Positions 13,021-27,200 of a stretch of DNA of 64,000 bases are shown here, in pieces (positions within the stretch are counted from its first letter, which is position 1; each line of letters starts with the position of its first letter). The stretch covers positions 5,835,501 to 5,899,500 of the forward strand of contig NC_045142.1 of assembly GCF_008831285.2 (NCBI RefSeq), written 5' to 3'. The notes beneath the pieces were generated by a model. It did no database searches, had not been told where the DNA came from, and saw only the letters and a list, made by a program, of their open reading frames with translations. The position numbers and the translations under genes are program-made. The DNA is from Nymphaea colorata. Its lineage: Eukaryota > Streptophyta > Magnoliopsida > Nymphaeales > Nymphaeaceae.

Positions 13021-15532
13021 GGTTTGTGTTTCTAATAGCATATTAATCTACTAGGGCTCTGTCAATTCCAGCTTGTCAAGAGGAGTTATACCACTTCACT
13101 CAAGTGGTCGAATAGCGCTCTGCATTGTCGACAAAAACATATTAGAGAGAGAAAGAAATTATGTTTAAGTAGATCTAGAAACGCATGAAGCCACAGAACA
13201 TGATTATGTAAGGTGATCAAATCAGATCCATAAAACAGGATAGGAACCCATGGTGCTAGTTTTGAAATCTAACCTAGAAGTCTTCTTGGGTTACTTCCAT
13301 TTCAGGAGCAACTGTAACTCAAACTACTTGATAGACCCAAACGGGATCAAACCACAAGTTAAATCCAACTGGCTCTTCCCTGCTGATAAGAAAACTCAGT
13401 CTCCTATGCATGACAGACTCTTTGATGAAAAAGAAAAAAGAAACCACTTTTTTCCATGGCATGTGAAATGGATGAGAAAAGAGGTGGTGAACAAGTTAAC
13501 TCAATGAATGCACTGGTCCCTGTCTTCATGACAAAGCAATTTGGCCTTGAGCAAGATCATCATTCCATTTTTCTATTCAAAAAGATTGAAAAAGTAAAAA
13601 GGGATGACAACTCTGCACTACAGAATGGATCATCTTCCTTCTGAAGGCCATGAATCCTGTTCAAAATCTCCGGTTTCATCATCAGCTGAGGCAAGCAAAA
13701 TCAAGGCTTCACGCTGTCAAATCCTCTGGAAGCTGTCACTTCAGTGCCACCAACAAAGCATAAACCACTGCAACTTTTCTGCTTAAATCTCTTGGGAAAT
13801 TGTCTGCTTTCAACTAATTATTGTTTTTGTACGTTTAGCTAATCTGTTTAGTGTTTACCCTTTTCTTTTATGTCAACCACCAAAAAAGGATCAATTCCTC
13901 ATAATCATCCTCCCTCTCTAACTCAATCTCTATCTCTCTTTTCTCCGGCGTGGCCGGATTATCAGCAAAGAGACGATATATTGGTCCCTAGCTGGTGGTC
14001 GGAAAGTCCATGTTCACCAACTACGTTGCAGAATCTGCTTCCATGGCCGCAGTAGATTTTTGTTTGCTTGTTTGTCCCCAGAGGGGAGGTTCCCCAGTCA
14101 GATGTTGCACCACATACAACCGCATCAATTCGCATGATGCCATCTTTTTACCTTCATATATTCTGGTCAATAATTGAATGGATTATAGGAATCTGATCCT
14201 TTCTTAATCGTATATATCTGATCGAAGTCAACTGGATTTAGCTACGTGTTGCCTAAGTGGATTGGCAAACTTTCTGCCTTAATAATCCCAACTTGCACCT
14301 CTTTCTCTCTCTTTGTTTTCTTTATACAAGAGGAGAGTTGGGGCCGCGTTGGTAGTGCAAGTTGGACTCGCTAATGCCAATAACTAATGCATGAGAGATG
14401 ACCGTTGACGAACAAAAGTGATTCACATCACCAATGAGTCATCGCCCTCGAGGTCATCCTCCGTTTGATGATGTCTGCCGTTCATCGATGTGAAACGGAG
14501 TTCTAGATGGTCAAAGGATTGATATATATATATATATATAGAACTAGATTCACTGAAAGTATTTTATTTATGCAATCTACGCTTATAGATATGATCTTAA
14601 CATTTATTTGATATTAAACATATGTTAAATTAGTCATATTTTACCTTAGTAATATTTTTAATAATTTAAAAATAAATGGATTTTATAACAGCAAAGTTTT
14701 GCTAATAGAAAGGATAAATTTTTTTACACAAATAACTTGAACTAAAATATGACATGCAAAAAAATATTTATTGACTGTAAGAGCATATCTGTGTCTAGAT
14801 TATTGGCACTATGGTAGCAGTGTCACCATGAAGACCGAGCCAATTCTTAGACCATGCAGGTTTCTCTGCAGACGGATGTTCAATATCCCTTTTTGTATTA
14901 TTTATATATATACATAACATGGTTTGCAATGGTCAAGATCTTGAAATTATATCTTTAAGAAACATAATTTTAGCATAAAAGTGAATTCCTCGAAGCAAGT
15001 TTTGATGCGGAAACCAGTTCTTAACTTGGTTTCTAAGCCATCCAAAGGGGTCAAAATCTTTCTTTAATTAATTCATTTGTTTGTTACTTTTCATTCTTTC
15101 ATATACATACTTCATCCAAGGTTTTCAGTCAAATATTTCTTAGATTCCATCTTTATCTTGTTGGTGCATGTTCTATTCTTCTGACACACACATCAACAGT
15201 AATTTTGGTTTAAATTTGCAAGTGGCCTAATGGAATTGACCAATAAGATATCACATATTTATTGGCCCATGTTTCAATTATATATATATATATATATATA
15301 TGAGTGAGTGAAGGATCACTTTAGTTATTGAAAATTACCTTGCATCAGGACTGTCCATCTGATGCAGATAGGTGGTTGAGAGAAAAACATAGAAAAAATG
15401 TGAGAATTAATATTAGATGTCGAAAATGGCCATCACATTTTTGTCATTGTTTTTCTCTTAATCGTTCATCGTGATGGATCAAACAACCCTAGTTAGACGG
15501 ATAAGTTACTCTAAAAAGCTAAACTCATCATT

Positions 15533-15533
<1 letters not shown>

Positions 15534-15569
<36 letters not shown>
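15534..15569. repeat. (AT)18 microsatellite
   Basis: Uninterrupted AT dinucleotide array in intergenic sequence. Confidence 0.9.
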
Positions 15570-15571
<2 letters not shown>

Positions 15572-17330
15572 GTCAAACAGATAAGAAACAATTGTAGCCC
15601 TTGATCTTTTTCAGGTCTATGGTTTAGAGAAAAACAAAGAAAAAATGTGTGTATGACAAAAATGCCTCATCCCATTTTTCTAGTTGTTTTCTCAACTAAT
15701 AATATGGAGAAGATCAATTGTTTTTTATCCATGTGACATATAATGTGATTATGAACACAGTTTTGAAATCTTATAGTCAAACGCCAGACATAATCATAAT
15801 ACAATTATTAGCACAAGAAGATGGTAATTTACAGCTGTATCTTGTTCATGCTACTTTGGATTTGAAATATATGGATATGATGTGACAAGCTTTTTCTGAT
15901 GTGAAAAAAAATTTATAATAAAATCTATGGTTCATCAAACTGAGGATCATAGATCAAACTTGAAATCTATATTTAAGATCCTTATTTTACTTCTTTGCAT
16001 TGATACTATGTGAGATTTAAGATTGGAGGGAAAGGATCTAATCTTAAATCCACGGTTCTCAAATCTTAAGGATTTCAAATCCGAGACTATCAAACGCCCG
16101 GTTGAGTTCTCATAAAAGTCAACTAAATGGGCTGAATTTAAGGATGCAAAAGTTGGGGTTTGAATCATATGCACTCATATATATCTATTTTTTTTAGATG
16201 TTCACATATTCAGATTTGAATACAAATAAAAAAAGTCTATAGTATATCTGACTCAGAATCTAAATTTACAATCCAATCCGAATCCAAATCAATTTTTAAT
16301 CTCGAATGCACATCTGATCTTAAATATGAATGTGATTCAATTCTTAGTCAATTTTTTTTTATATATCTGAATTTTTGAAGCATCTCGATCGGATATTCGA
16401 TCCAAGTATGATTTATTTACATCCCTAGGCACAAATATCAGTGTTTCTTATGCCGTATTTCAAGAATTGAGGGTTCATCCTGTCAAATCATTCTCAGGAT
16501 ATAATATCTACATGCTCAAACTTGATAAAACAACAAACTCAAAAGTCTCACAGATCTAAGCTGTTTCTGGATACAAGCCAGCACATGGATCTACATAGAA
16601 AATGTGGCTGAAAATATTGATGCATGAAATGTGAAATTATATGAAGAAACCCTAGGTTGTATAATGCTAATATCATGAAGAAATTGGTACTTTAACTTAA
16701 GACTTTTGTATGGTAGAGAGCATTTTCATTCTTCCAGAAATGCAAAGCAGGTTATACGTTGAGTTCCTGAACAATAAAGCGAGACTTGGAAAGCCCAAAT
16801 GTCCAGAAATATTTTTAACGAGTAAGAACCCTTTTATAAGGGCTAGAAAAAATCAATGAAAATTAAAAATATATTTCAGATAATAATCAAAATACCCTTC
16901 ACACACATGAGGTGAGTGCTGTCTCAACATGAACATTTACTGCCCTCTATGTTAGATGCTCTGTTCAAGTCTCAAAACTAAGCTTGGGCATCGTGACGGC
17001 CCAACACTCTGAACGGCTGAACCCAATCTCGGCTCGACACTTAGAACCTAAGTCCGAGCCTCGCTCGATTAAATTTTAAGATATATTTTTTAATATAAAG
17101 TAATGTATAAATATAATTAATTACAATAAAATATTATAATTATATATAAAATTAATAAAATATGTATTAAAAAATCTTATAAAGTCGAACCAAACCTATA
17201 ATTAATTATATATAAAAATTGTTCATGTTGTATAAAAATTCAGAAAAATTATATTTTCATGTTAAAATTTTGGAACTATAATTTGACCTCTCTCATGAAA
17301 AATTTGCTATTCACCAAAATGATGTAAAAA

Positions 17331-17388
17331 AACTGATTCCTGTATTGAATTGTTTACAAAACTGATTCCTGTATTGAATTGTAATCAG
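17331..17388. repeat. 29-bp tandem duplication
   Basis: Two 29-bp units beginning aactgattcctgtattgaat, almost identical, in intergenic AT-rich sequence. Confidence 0.85.
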
Positions 17389-18979
17389 GATCGCTAATGC
17401 ATTCAATCAGCCAATTGAATATAAAATTGACTAAAAATTTAAAAAAAATGAGAAAAGAAATAATATAGATGTATTAACTAAAAATAAAAATTCCTAACAT
17501 ATTAAAAAGTAATTAAAAGCTGACATGATTTCCTAAATATTTGGCCTCGTTATCTTGAAGTTCCTATTTACAGTGGACGAGAGCCGTTGAAAAGACTGTA
17601 CGGTACTGCCTACCATGACTCCAACGAGGAGGACCCGAGGTAAACACAAGCGAAAATTCAAAATCTGTTCAAGGAAAAGCGGGTGGGTTGCGAAAGCCGC
17701 GTCGAAAACCCGAAAGGGGCGAGAAAATTCTGACTCTCCATTCCCAAATAATGGAGAAAATTCCAAACGCCGGATTTGATTCCACAGAACAGGACACCGC
17801 GTTCTCGGAGAGGCGGCGTTTGATAACCATCTTCGTGTTCCCATCAAACGCACAGAACCGGCGTAAAATTCAAGTGGAGGGTCGGAGACATCCAAGTTCA
17901 CTCTCTCTTCTTAATTTTTCTCTCTGCCCTTCTTTGTGTGCGTCACCTTGAGATCATGAACACGTCAATGGTAATATCTGGATATGGTAATATCTGGACA
18001 TGGATTAGTCACCAATCCATCCCCTTTTTTCTCTTCTTTAAATGTTTTATGTGTCCACATTATAAGATGTAGAAAATATGCATCCCATGGGTAGGTGAAT
18101 AACTACCAACATATAATACATATCCTATTTTTCTGGATCTGGCATTCCTTTTGCTATGTTTAGTGCACGTCAGCTTGAGGTCATTAATGGTGATATTGGG
18201 ATATGGATCAGTCACTGATCCATCTTTGTTCTTTCCAAATCTTCATGTCCAAATAATATAAAAGTGGTTATGGTAGTCATTTGTATTCTGCATCAGAATG
18301 GTGCATACCCAACTCAAGTTTTTATATAATAAAAGATAAGAGTTTAAAAATTAGAAAAGCCAAGAAATTAATAAGTTATATAAATGAATCAGATATATAA
18401 TGATGATTTAAAACTAGAGGAGATATATTAAGAAAATATTTAGCTTATCAGTAGTCTTTTCAATCTAAAAGAGTGCTTGTCTTGACTACTATGAGTGTGG
18501 GTTAACCCAGTGTATAGTTTACTTGAGGATGTATTTGATAGCTTCGAATCTAAGATCCGCGGTGTGTCCGATGAGATCTTCTGTTTAAACAAACTGAAGA
18601 TATTAGTATCATGAATTTGAAATCTATGTTACATGATAAAAGCAATGAATTTAAAATCTATGCTATATGTTTAAACTTTAAATCCATGGATTTGAGATCA
18701 TTTGCGGATTTGAGATCAGCAGTGAAACAAATGCAACTTAATGGAAGCTATATCTTAATTGACTCTTCTATATTTAGGTTCTACAATGGAAGCAAAGTAT
18801 GGTAAATATAAGTAGCAATTACAGTAACTAATTTAAAAGACTCGTACCCGAGAATTTTTTTATTCATCCTTCATGCTAGACCTAATCTAAGTCTCTCTCA
18901 TCCTGATTTTCTTGGCACCTACCATTGTTAGTCAATTTGAGCACAATTCTCTAGTTCAAGCTGGCATGCCAAAAATGTT

Positions 18980-18985
<6 letters not shown>

Positions 18986-19022
<37 letters not shown>
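18986..19022. repeat. (TA)n microsatellite
   Basis: Uninterrupted TA dinucleotide array of about 37 bases. Confidence 0.9.
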
Positions 19023-19025
<3 letters not shown>

Positions 19026-19728
19026 TGAAGTTTAATTTCTTTTATTAAGCAATTATTATTTTGTTTTGATTTTTTCTTGTAGTGGAGTGGCACCTAAACA
19101 CTTGTACTCAAAGGTGGAGCTAGTCCCCTCAATTTTTTTTTACATTTACAGGTAAAATTTTAAAAATTTCATTTATCCTACATAAAATTTTGAAATTTTA
19201 TATTTTGACCCCTATTAAACTTTTGAAACTATAATTCGACCCCCTCATAAAAAAATTCAGAGCTCTGTCCCTGTTTGTAGTAATAATGTACACCTACATA
19301 TATCGAACGGCTTTAGTGGTTTGAGTCTCTTGTGTTCGTTTGTTTATATCAAGCAAATATAGCAGGTCTGCACTCTCGAACATATATATATATATATATA
19401 TTTGCATGTGAAGTGGGTGACTTAATGCGAGTTTCCATGCAATGCCTGGTTGTCTAAATGGAGAAACATATGAGATTCTCAACATATCACATCTGGAAAT
19501 TGACAAGGACTCCGTGTTTGTCCCTTTTCAAAAAGAAGCACATTATTTGCCTACCGAAGGGGAAATTCACTTGGTGTTAATGTCAAGAATTCACATGGCT
19601 TTCCACTCATACTTTTCTTTCAAACAGACAAACAAAAGATACTGCCAATTAGTGTGAAATCTCACATTGTCAGCTTCTCCTCATATTTGAAATGCACACC
19701 AACTTTTTTTCTTTTTTCTTCACCTTAA

Positions 19729-19845
19729 TCAACATGCAAGAACTTGAACTTGACTCGTTTATGTTTAACATTTTGAGCATACATTTCACTCGAGCTCGAC
19801 TCGTTTATGAACGAGTCGAGTTCGAGTCTACTCGTTGTGCAGCCC
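19729..19845. mobile_element. Short MITE-like element with GAGTCGAG core
   Basis: About 117 bp flanked by TAA on both sides (19,726-19,728 and 19,846-19,848). The ends are loosely inverted: left tgcaagaacttgaacttgac, right, read on the other strand, gggctgcacaacgagt then actcgaactcgactcg. The core resembles the larger element at 29,861-30,382. Confidence 0.35.
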
Positions 19846-20304
19846 TAATCTAGAATAAGATATTTTTCCACCGTAGTTCTAGAGCAACATATATGCTAGG
19901 GAGAGGGGGTCACAATAATTGTATATAGTGGCTGGGGCGCTTATGGTCTTGTGTGGGCAATTGCCCCACATAGACCTACAAATTTTATTCATTTGCACAC
20001 TAAATTCTCATAGGTATTTGCTAATTGTTTATATATGGATACTCCTCAGCCAATTATGTATATATATATATATAACCCACCATGCATTGTCATACACAAT
20101 TTATGTCTACTTCACTCAATATCATACAATCATGAATCTACCTCAAATGGTGGATCAGGTTCATGAAGTGCAGTATGAAATTGATGGCACACTAAACTCA
20201 CTTTAGGCACCAAAGGCTGCTCTGGACTCTGGAGTGCGAGAAACTTTGCCTCTTTTCTATGAAGTATGTCGTAATCCTCTCACTTATCTCAAACTATGCT
20301 ATCT

Positions 20305-20362
20305 TGCCTGGGTATAAGAAACTAAATTTCAATTGCCTGGGTATAAGAAACTAAATTTCAAT
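20305..20362. repeat. 29-bp tandem duplication
   Basis: Two identical or nearly identical units built on tgcctgggtataagaaacta, adjacent, in intergenic sequence. Confidence 0.85.
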
Positions 20363-20829
20363 ACAGTTAATTCAAATTTGATATGCAGTTTCATATCTGA
20401 ATATGAATCTTGGATCTGGATCTGAGCAATATCATGATTCAAAAACATAGAGGTCCAAATTTGAATCCGGTTCCACAAAATCTAATTGAATTCAAATTCG
20501 GGTCCAACCTCAAATCCAAACTGCTGACGTTAAACAAGAGAAGGTTGTGTTTCATTTAAAATCAAAATAATGCTTCTAGAGTCTTCGGTGAAGTGACGTT
20601 AAAATTGTCGGCGTGCCCTTTAATGGCCTTATTTTGAATTTTTATGAGGTAAGCTGTTTTGAGCCAACTCCAACGGCGCCGGTGCGTTCAAACGGGTTGG
20701 AAACTTGTAAAATCAACTCCTCATCCCTTTCTTTGACCCTACAAATCCGAAAGCATCTTTAGCCGTTGACTTAAAAAAAAGTGGGTTGCAGCCTGATCTT
20801 TTCCAAACCGACGCTACCCATTAAATATC

Positions 20830-20860
<31 letters not shown>

Positions 20861-21054
20861 TATAATACCAAATAACAAGTTGTTTTAATAAAACATGTGA
20901 TTTTTTCTGTTACCAAAACATTGTTGTTATAGGAGTTCATCAGTTTTGCTTACTATAAAAATATTACCAGAATCGAAAAAAAATCAACTTAAAATATGTT
21001 TTACACCAACTTATTTTTAACATCATATTGATAAAGTTTAAGGTCTATTTTTTA

Positions 21055-21058
<4 letters not shown>

Positions 21059-21110
<52 letters not shown>
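21059..21110. repeat. (TA)26 microsatellite
   Basis: Uninterrupted TA array of about 52 bases; a second array lies at 21,301-21,339. Confidence 0.9.
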
Positions 21111-21115
<5 letters not shown>

Positions 21116-21295
21116 GACGGAGGGTGGGGATCCACCTAGGCCATGGCCTAACTCAAGTTAATTGAAAAAAAAATTATATTAAGAAATTTAAAAAAATTTT
21201 ATTACGTAGTGTATTTTTTGGATTCAGCTTTAGTTCGGCCTTATTTGGATAAGTTTGTTGAATCGTTTGGCCGGTCTCTAAAAAAAATCTTTGCT

Positions 21296-21343
<48 letters not shown>

Positions 21344-22895
21344 TTATTTATTGGTGGTAGCTACTAGATAGATGAAAAAGAATTTTCATCAGTTCTTAAT
21401 TTTTTTTGAGATCGTTGTTGATTGAAAGAAAAACAAGGAATATGATGAAACCCTTTTCATCATCTAAAATAATATTTTAGTTTACACATTCTTTTCATTG
21501 TTTTCCTTTTGATTTAGATTATTCATTAACCGTCTATCGTATATAAGTATTGTGAAAAATGATTTGTGAACCGGATCGGTAAGGCTGCGGATTTATTGAC
21601 TCGGCCGAACCGATTGTGAACCTGCCGACCATATTAAAAAAAAGTCATTTTTAAAAATAAAAGCGTAAAATAATAACAAAAAAATTATTAAATTTAAGTG
21701 GCATTAAATATTAATTATTTTTTTATTAGTCGATTTACTATCTAAAAAGTCACCCACAAATGATGATCATGCAGCGAAAGGTCGAGTTACTCAAATAAAT
21801 AAAAATTAATAAACGCCGGGTCAAATCCAATGGGCTCATTAATTTCTTTGAGCCAACTCGGATCCAAGCCGTCCAGAATGAATGAGATCCAGCTTAATGC
21901 TATCGGATTACGCGTCAAATTAAGATTTGGATCTTACTTTCCAAAGCCGAATCCATATTCATTTCGCATAATACCTTGCATTTATTTGCAGTTAGATTGG
22001 ATCCTGTTTCTCGCAACAGAATTCGGATCCATCTAGCACATGTAATATCATAACTCAAATTCAAATTTTCTTAAATCCGAATTTCTTTAACGAATCTAAC
22101 TAAAGGAATTCGAATTTCAATCGATAATCGGATCTACCGATTCATTTATCCCAAATAAAATATGAAGGTTGACATGAAGATTGTCCCCCTAAGAACAATA
22201 TTTTATGGGCAGCAAGCGATTTATCTTATTAACAGTTGGCGCTCGACTGCACATCAGCACATGTCCCATGCGAGAATTTTCGAGAAGAATAGGAAGGTCA
22301 ATCGTATATCGGTTTAACTTGGCAAACGTCATCATGCAAACACGGGACATGACGTTTGAAAACCACAAGCCGTGACATCACCGCCATTGCTTGTAATGTG
22401 TCTTTAGTTGGATTCAGTGGGTGTTATTCTTTTAGAATGAACATATAGAAGGAGTTCTAAACCCCGGGAAGACCATTTTTTTCTTTTATGAAACATTAAA
22501 TATATAATTAACAAATTTTCAATTGGCCGTGGGGTAGTGCTGTTTGTCTCGATGACGCTTCCAAAACCTGGTTTCGCATGCCTGAGGAGAGTCGGGTTTT
22601 TTTTTTCTCTTTTAAAAAACTAGATTTTGTTAGAATTGGGTTTTTCTACAAACCCGGTTTTAATGGCATCTAAACACTCTCGAAACCTATTTTTGAGGTG
22701 TCATCCAAATGTCCCAAAAGTCATTCTCCAATCTTACTATAAGTTGGGCTTATAAACATTAAAAAAGTGTTATAGAAATGAACTTAAGTTGTAAAGCCAG
22801 AAATTTTTCGTGAGAAGGGCCGAATTAAAGATTCTAAATTTTAACATGGATTGAAATATCATTTTTCAAAATATCATTCTTCAATACACTCGTCA

Positions 22896-24225
22896 AGCTA
22901 AAACCATAGCCACAAAAAACATACTTTTTCCAAAAAATGTGAAAAATTAAATGACCATTCAAAACTTAAAAAAATGCCTTTTTTTTTTTAAAAGATGTTA
23001 AAAACACGTTTTTTAACTCATTTTTCACTTTTTTCAGTTTTTTAATGCCAAATAATTTTTATTTTTTACAAAACTACTTATCGTTTGATTTTGTGTTATT
23101 AGTTCTCACTTACTTTATTTTCCCTTCATTTTTAGTTTTTTAAAATTTTTAAAAAATTATCGTATTTTTACTGTTTTTTTCACTTTTTCGGGTTGCCGTA
23201 TTATACCTAAGCAAAACCTCACCCCGAAGACATATTTTATGATTATGATTAAAACGTATGAATTAGATGCATATTTTTGGAAAGGCAAATTCAATATATT
23301 AAAATTGTTAGCAGGGTTTTGAACCATGTCCCATTAGCACAAACGTTAATTATTAGCTTGAGTTAATGATTTGAACGATAATTCATTTAATAATAATAAT
23401 GAATCATGCAGATTATGGGCGGTGTTCTTGTCGATTCATCTATGAGGTTATAACTTGTTTTGTTATAAAAATAATAGTGTGCGGCTGCCCATGTGCCAAA
23501 GTGACTCACTCTTACATAATTTGGAAAAAAAACTTCCACGATTTTAGGGAATTGTCTGCATCAAACATGAGGAGGTGACGTTCGAGAACCACTCAAGCAT
23601 TGATATCATCACTGCTGTGACTCTAAAAACGCCACGATCAGCACCGCACAGATGAAGATGAAGACGAGACGACTAAGTTTTTATTAAGAACAGATGTGCT
23701 TGAGAAATGTTTTTTATTCAATGGGAACATACTGTAGAAGGAAATTACCAAGAAAGGGAAGACAATGATATATTTCAGATTTAAATTTGGGTTCCATTTT
23801 TTAATGCTTAAATGACGTTGAGTAAGCAAAAGTGATCAACTAAATATAATTATATAGATGTTTCAAGCATAGTCACAAATAGTCACAAATGATGTTTTGG
23901 AATTTCAAATGGTGAGGTTTTTCTTGGGTACAATACAACGAGCTTGAAAAAAAAAGAGAAAAATACGGTAAATTTTTAAAATTAAAAAAAACTAAAAATA
24001 AAAGAAAAATAAAATAAGTGAGAAACTAATAAAAGATAAGTAGATTTGTAATGAATAGAAATTAAAAAAAAACTATTAGGCATTAAAAAAATGAAAAAAA
24101 AAACAGTGAAAAAAGTAAAAAAAAAAAATCATGTTTTTTAAGTTCTAAATGATCATTTAACTTATCACGTTTTTTCGTGTTTTTTTCGAAAAAACGTGTG
24201 TTTTCAGTTACTATGGTTTCAAGAT
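22896..24225. repeat. Long inverted repeat (foldback-like), arms about 320 bp
   Basis: The left arm (22,896-23,222) and right arm (23,911-24,225) are diverged reverse complements around about 690 bp. Landmarks in mirrored order: left aaaccatag, then aattaaatgaccattcaaaa, attaggcatt-type and tactgtttttttcacttttt segments, ending aaacctcacc; the right arm starts ggtgaggttt and ends ctatggttt. Transcripts could fold into a hairpin. No transposase and no clear target duplication were found, so it is either a foldback element or two copies of one AT-rich repeat inserted head to head. A related single copy lies near 43,800-44,190. The spacer between the arms shows nothing recognisable. Confidence 0.7.
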
Positions 24226-27200
24226 ATAGGAAAAACACATAGTTTCTTTAATTTCATGTCCAAATTAAACTTCTAAAGTTAAACAAAATGTTTATGCAAT
24301 TGTAATTTCTTTGCCTTCTCTTTCGCAACAAACAAAATTTTGGCTCACTTTTGTGAAAACCCATTTTCCTTTTCCATTTTCCATAATTGACTGTAGTTGT
24401 TTTTTGTATTTTTTTTTTTGTATCCTTTCATTCTTTTCTAATAAAAGAGAACCCGGCCCCGGCCCCGGCCCGATTTCACCGGACCAGAGGTATATTAAAC
24501 CAGTAAGTCCAAAGGGTTGGCAAAGCTTGTTAGAAGAGCAGCTGGTAAAAGGTCAGTCACTGATTTGATTGTCGTCGGCATCACGCACAGACCCTGAAAG
24601 CGAGAATACTAGCCAATCCGAACGAATGACAAAGTCTCTCGGCCCCGGCGCAGTTTCCTCGAGTCGGCAGCTAATGAATTCGGAGGAACCCTCCAGCAGG
24701 ATCGCTTCCAAGACCGACCACACATCGCTCTAGGTCCAACCAACCACCACAGAAGTGGGGCAGATCCAGGTTGGACCTGACTAAGATCCAGTCCTTTGAC
24801 AGCCCTATCAGGACCCAGAAGGCCCATTCAACAAGGACATGCATCTCTGCATGGGCTCATACACATTGGGGCCCTTTGGTGATGTGCAGCAACATGCTCA
24901 CATCATTCCTTAACTGTACCATGGTTGGATCCAATCCAGATCCAGCAATTGACAGCCCCTCACTGAAACCCTAGAGCCCCATCAACAGGGACATTGAAGG
25001 AGAGGGACTCCCCAAGTGATGTGGTAGGTCCACTTCTCAAGAAATGCCATAGATTGGATTTGGGGGCATTTTGGTCAATAAAAATCTAGGGTTTTCAACT
25101 GATGAGAGGGAGAAGGGTGCATAAAGATGCTTTTCCCCTTTTTTTTTTCTCTCTCAATTATTTATTGCATTTGGAATCTAATGCTCACATGGCTGTGGAA
25201 TTATTGTGGCAAATGTTATCCAGACAGTAGACAAATTAACATTCAGAGGTTCTCTTACCTCACCATTTATACCAAGGAATCAAGATGCAGTACGTTTGAT
25301 GTTATGTGTGAATATAAATAAATCAAAGAAAAGTGAGATTCTACATATTATTTAAAAAAAAATTTAATGCAAAATAACTTAATTTGTAAAAAAAATGTGT
25401 TTTAATAAGAGAACTCAACCTCTTTGGTGTGTCGAGCTTTCGAACCGACACGTAAATTGAAATGCAGTGGGAACAACACTCTGAGAACAACACTCTGAGG
25501 TACCAAAAGCGATCTATGTATCCTAAAAGAATGAGAGGTTGAGTGATAGCTTCGACTCTCCTTTAAACAGTAAGATGAAATATTCTTCCTGCTCACCCTA
25601 ACAGTTTCTTGATCTATTCTGGTTATTGCTTCTGATCGCTAGATGGATTATTTATTAGCCAGTAAAAAAAAATTTGTGTCAAGGCAATTATATATAAATG
25701 CTTTTTTATTACAAATTAATAAATCGACATCAAGTTGCAGATCCATGTATATATTGTCGTGTTGTGCCCCTTTGTACATGGGACCCAAATATCGTGTCCA
25801 TATAAATACGTTCTTGTTTTGTTTTATTCCATAAATTATTTCAAGGATGGTAAATTTGACTCAATTCTTGTTAGTATGTAATAAATTGTCCTACCAAACT
25901 CTGAATGCTAGGTTGCATAAATTTGTGATACCGAGTACAAGTCTTAAATGTGGTAGCTGGCTCCTCCAATTATTTTCCCCTCGAAGCACTTGATATGTGA
26001 GTTTTGTGCTTGCTTGCACACTTGTTCGTGTGTGCGTGTCTTTGTGCTTGCATGCACACTTGTTTATATGTGTGTCTATGCATGCATCTCTGTGTGTGTG
26101 TGCATGCATGAGAAAGAGAGAGAGAGAGAAGAAAAAAGAGGAAGGGAAGGGGGGGAGGGGGCGTTATACTGTTTCGGGTCACCAGCATTATGTTACCGTT
26201 TTACGCATCTACATTAAAAAGTAAGACTGATTTATCAAATCTTTTTAAAATATCCAATGAATCTAACTAATTCTTGGATTATATGAATAAGATAGGAACA
26301 TAATATTATTGTTCCCAAACTAATATTCCACGAATCTGACTCAATCTTTAGAGTAGATTCATGGGACACTCAGAAAATGTCTCTGAAGTCAAACAACCTT
26401 TTAGGGTTTAAGAATGCTTCAGGGCCTAGTGTAGACTAATGTACACCAACTAGTATAATGTTAACTCCTGCCTCATAAGATATAGATGCATAGCGCCGAT
26501 GAGAATCGAACTGTCGACGTAGAATTTCATTTCTGTCAGATCGACCAACAACACTATCCCCTTGAGGCACGCGCGCGAGAGAGAGAGAGAGAGAGAGAAA
26601 CTTGCAATCCACATGTTGAAGACATTAATAGATTTAAGCAAAAGAGATTATGGCTTTGTCAAGTGAAGGACATGCAAATAGGTCACCATATTGGGCAGCA
26701 AGGTCATGAGGCCTTATGACAACTTTGGCTGCTATGTCACATCATGTTTGGGTCAGAGACAAGTGATCAGGCTCCCAAATGACATCTCCTCCCCTCAAAA
26801 ACCAGCTCTGTCCACTCTTATTGAGATTCATATGAACTCTAAGATAGGGAAATGTCAGTAAATCACTTTGTTGGCCCAAGTACTAAGCACTTCAAGGGCA
26901 GCCACACACAGACACATGCACACACATATCGTCTTTTTATAAATTTCATAGGCTAGAGCCCTGTTTATGAATTAGAGAAACATATATAAATCTCATTATT
27001 TTTTGTTTTCATGAAAAAAAGAAACATAGATGAATTTCAACTAGATAAATAAATAAGGAGGCCAAGACAGACATGATCACAGTTTCTCAGCTGTGGCGCT
27101 CATCATGTGTGAGATCATTTTTTTTTTAGCTTTTATAAGATTGCAAGATAGGCGACAGTTAGGCTAAAAAAGAGGGGGAAATTACAAAAGAATGGAGTAG

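Larger units (their letters stand above)
8197..14500. other. Gene-poor spacer upstream of TERC
   Basis: AT-rich sequence with no convincing gene. Contents: an imperfect tandem duplication at about 8,311-8,415 built on cagttcaatttaaaa, the SINE-like unit listed separately, short (GA)n at 10,098-10,113 and (GT)n at 11,934-11,952, and an isolated exon-like segment at 12,957-13,020. Short open frames near 12,284-12,600 and 13,250-14,177 have no recognisable domain, no family resemblance and no supporting splice structure. Confidence 0.5.
14501..22895. other. AT-rich spacer with microsatellites and MITE debris
   Basis: No gene recognised. It contains (TA)n arrays at about 14,520, 15,280, 15,534, 18,986, 20,830, 21,059 and 21,301. 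Fragments of dispersed repeats carry ggatttcaaatccgag next to a tatcaaacgc-type end (about 16,070-16,105; opposite orientation near 18,530). Relics rich in gaatccgaattcgaat occur near 16,200-16,430, 20,370-20,530 and 21,830-22,150. A GC-richer island at 17,540-17,950 has open frames on both strands but no recognisable protein, and ends in a small palindrome built on gcgtttgat and atcaaacgc. Confidence 0.5.

Noticed and set aside
17533-17951. GC-richer island with long frames on both strands
   Set aside because: The overlapping frames show no motifs and the island ends in a MITE-like palindrome; more likely repeat sequence than a gene.
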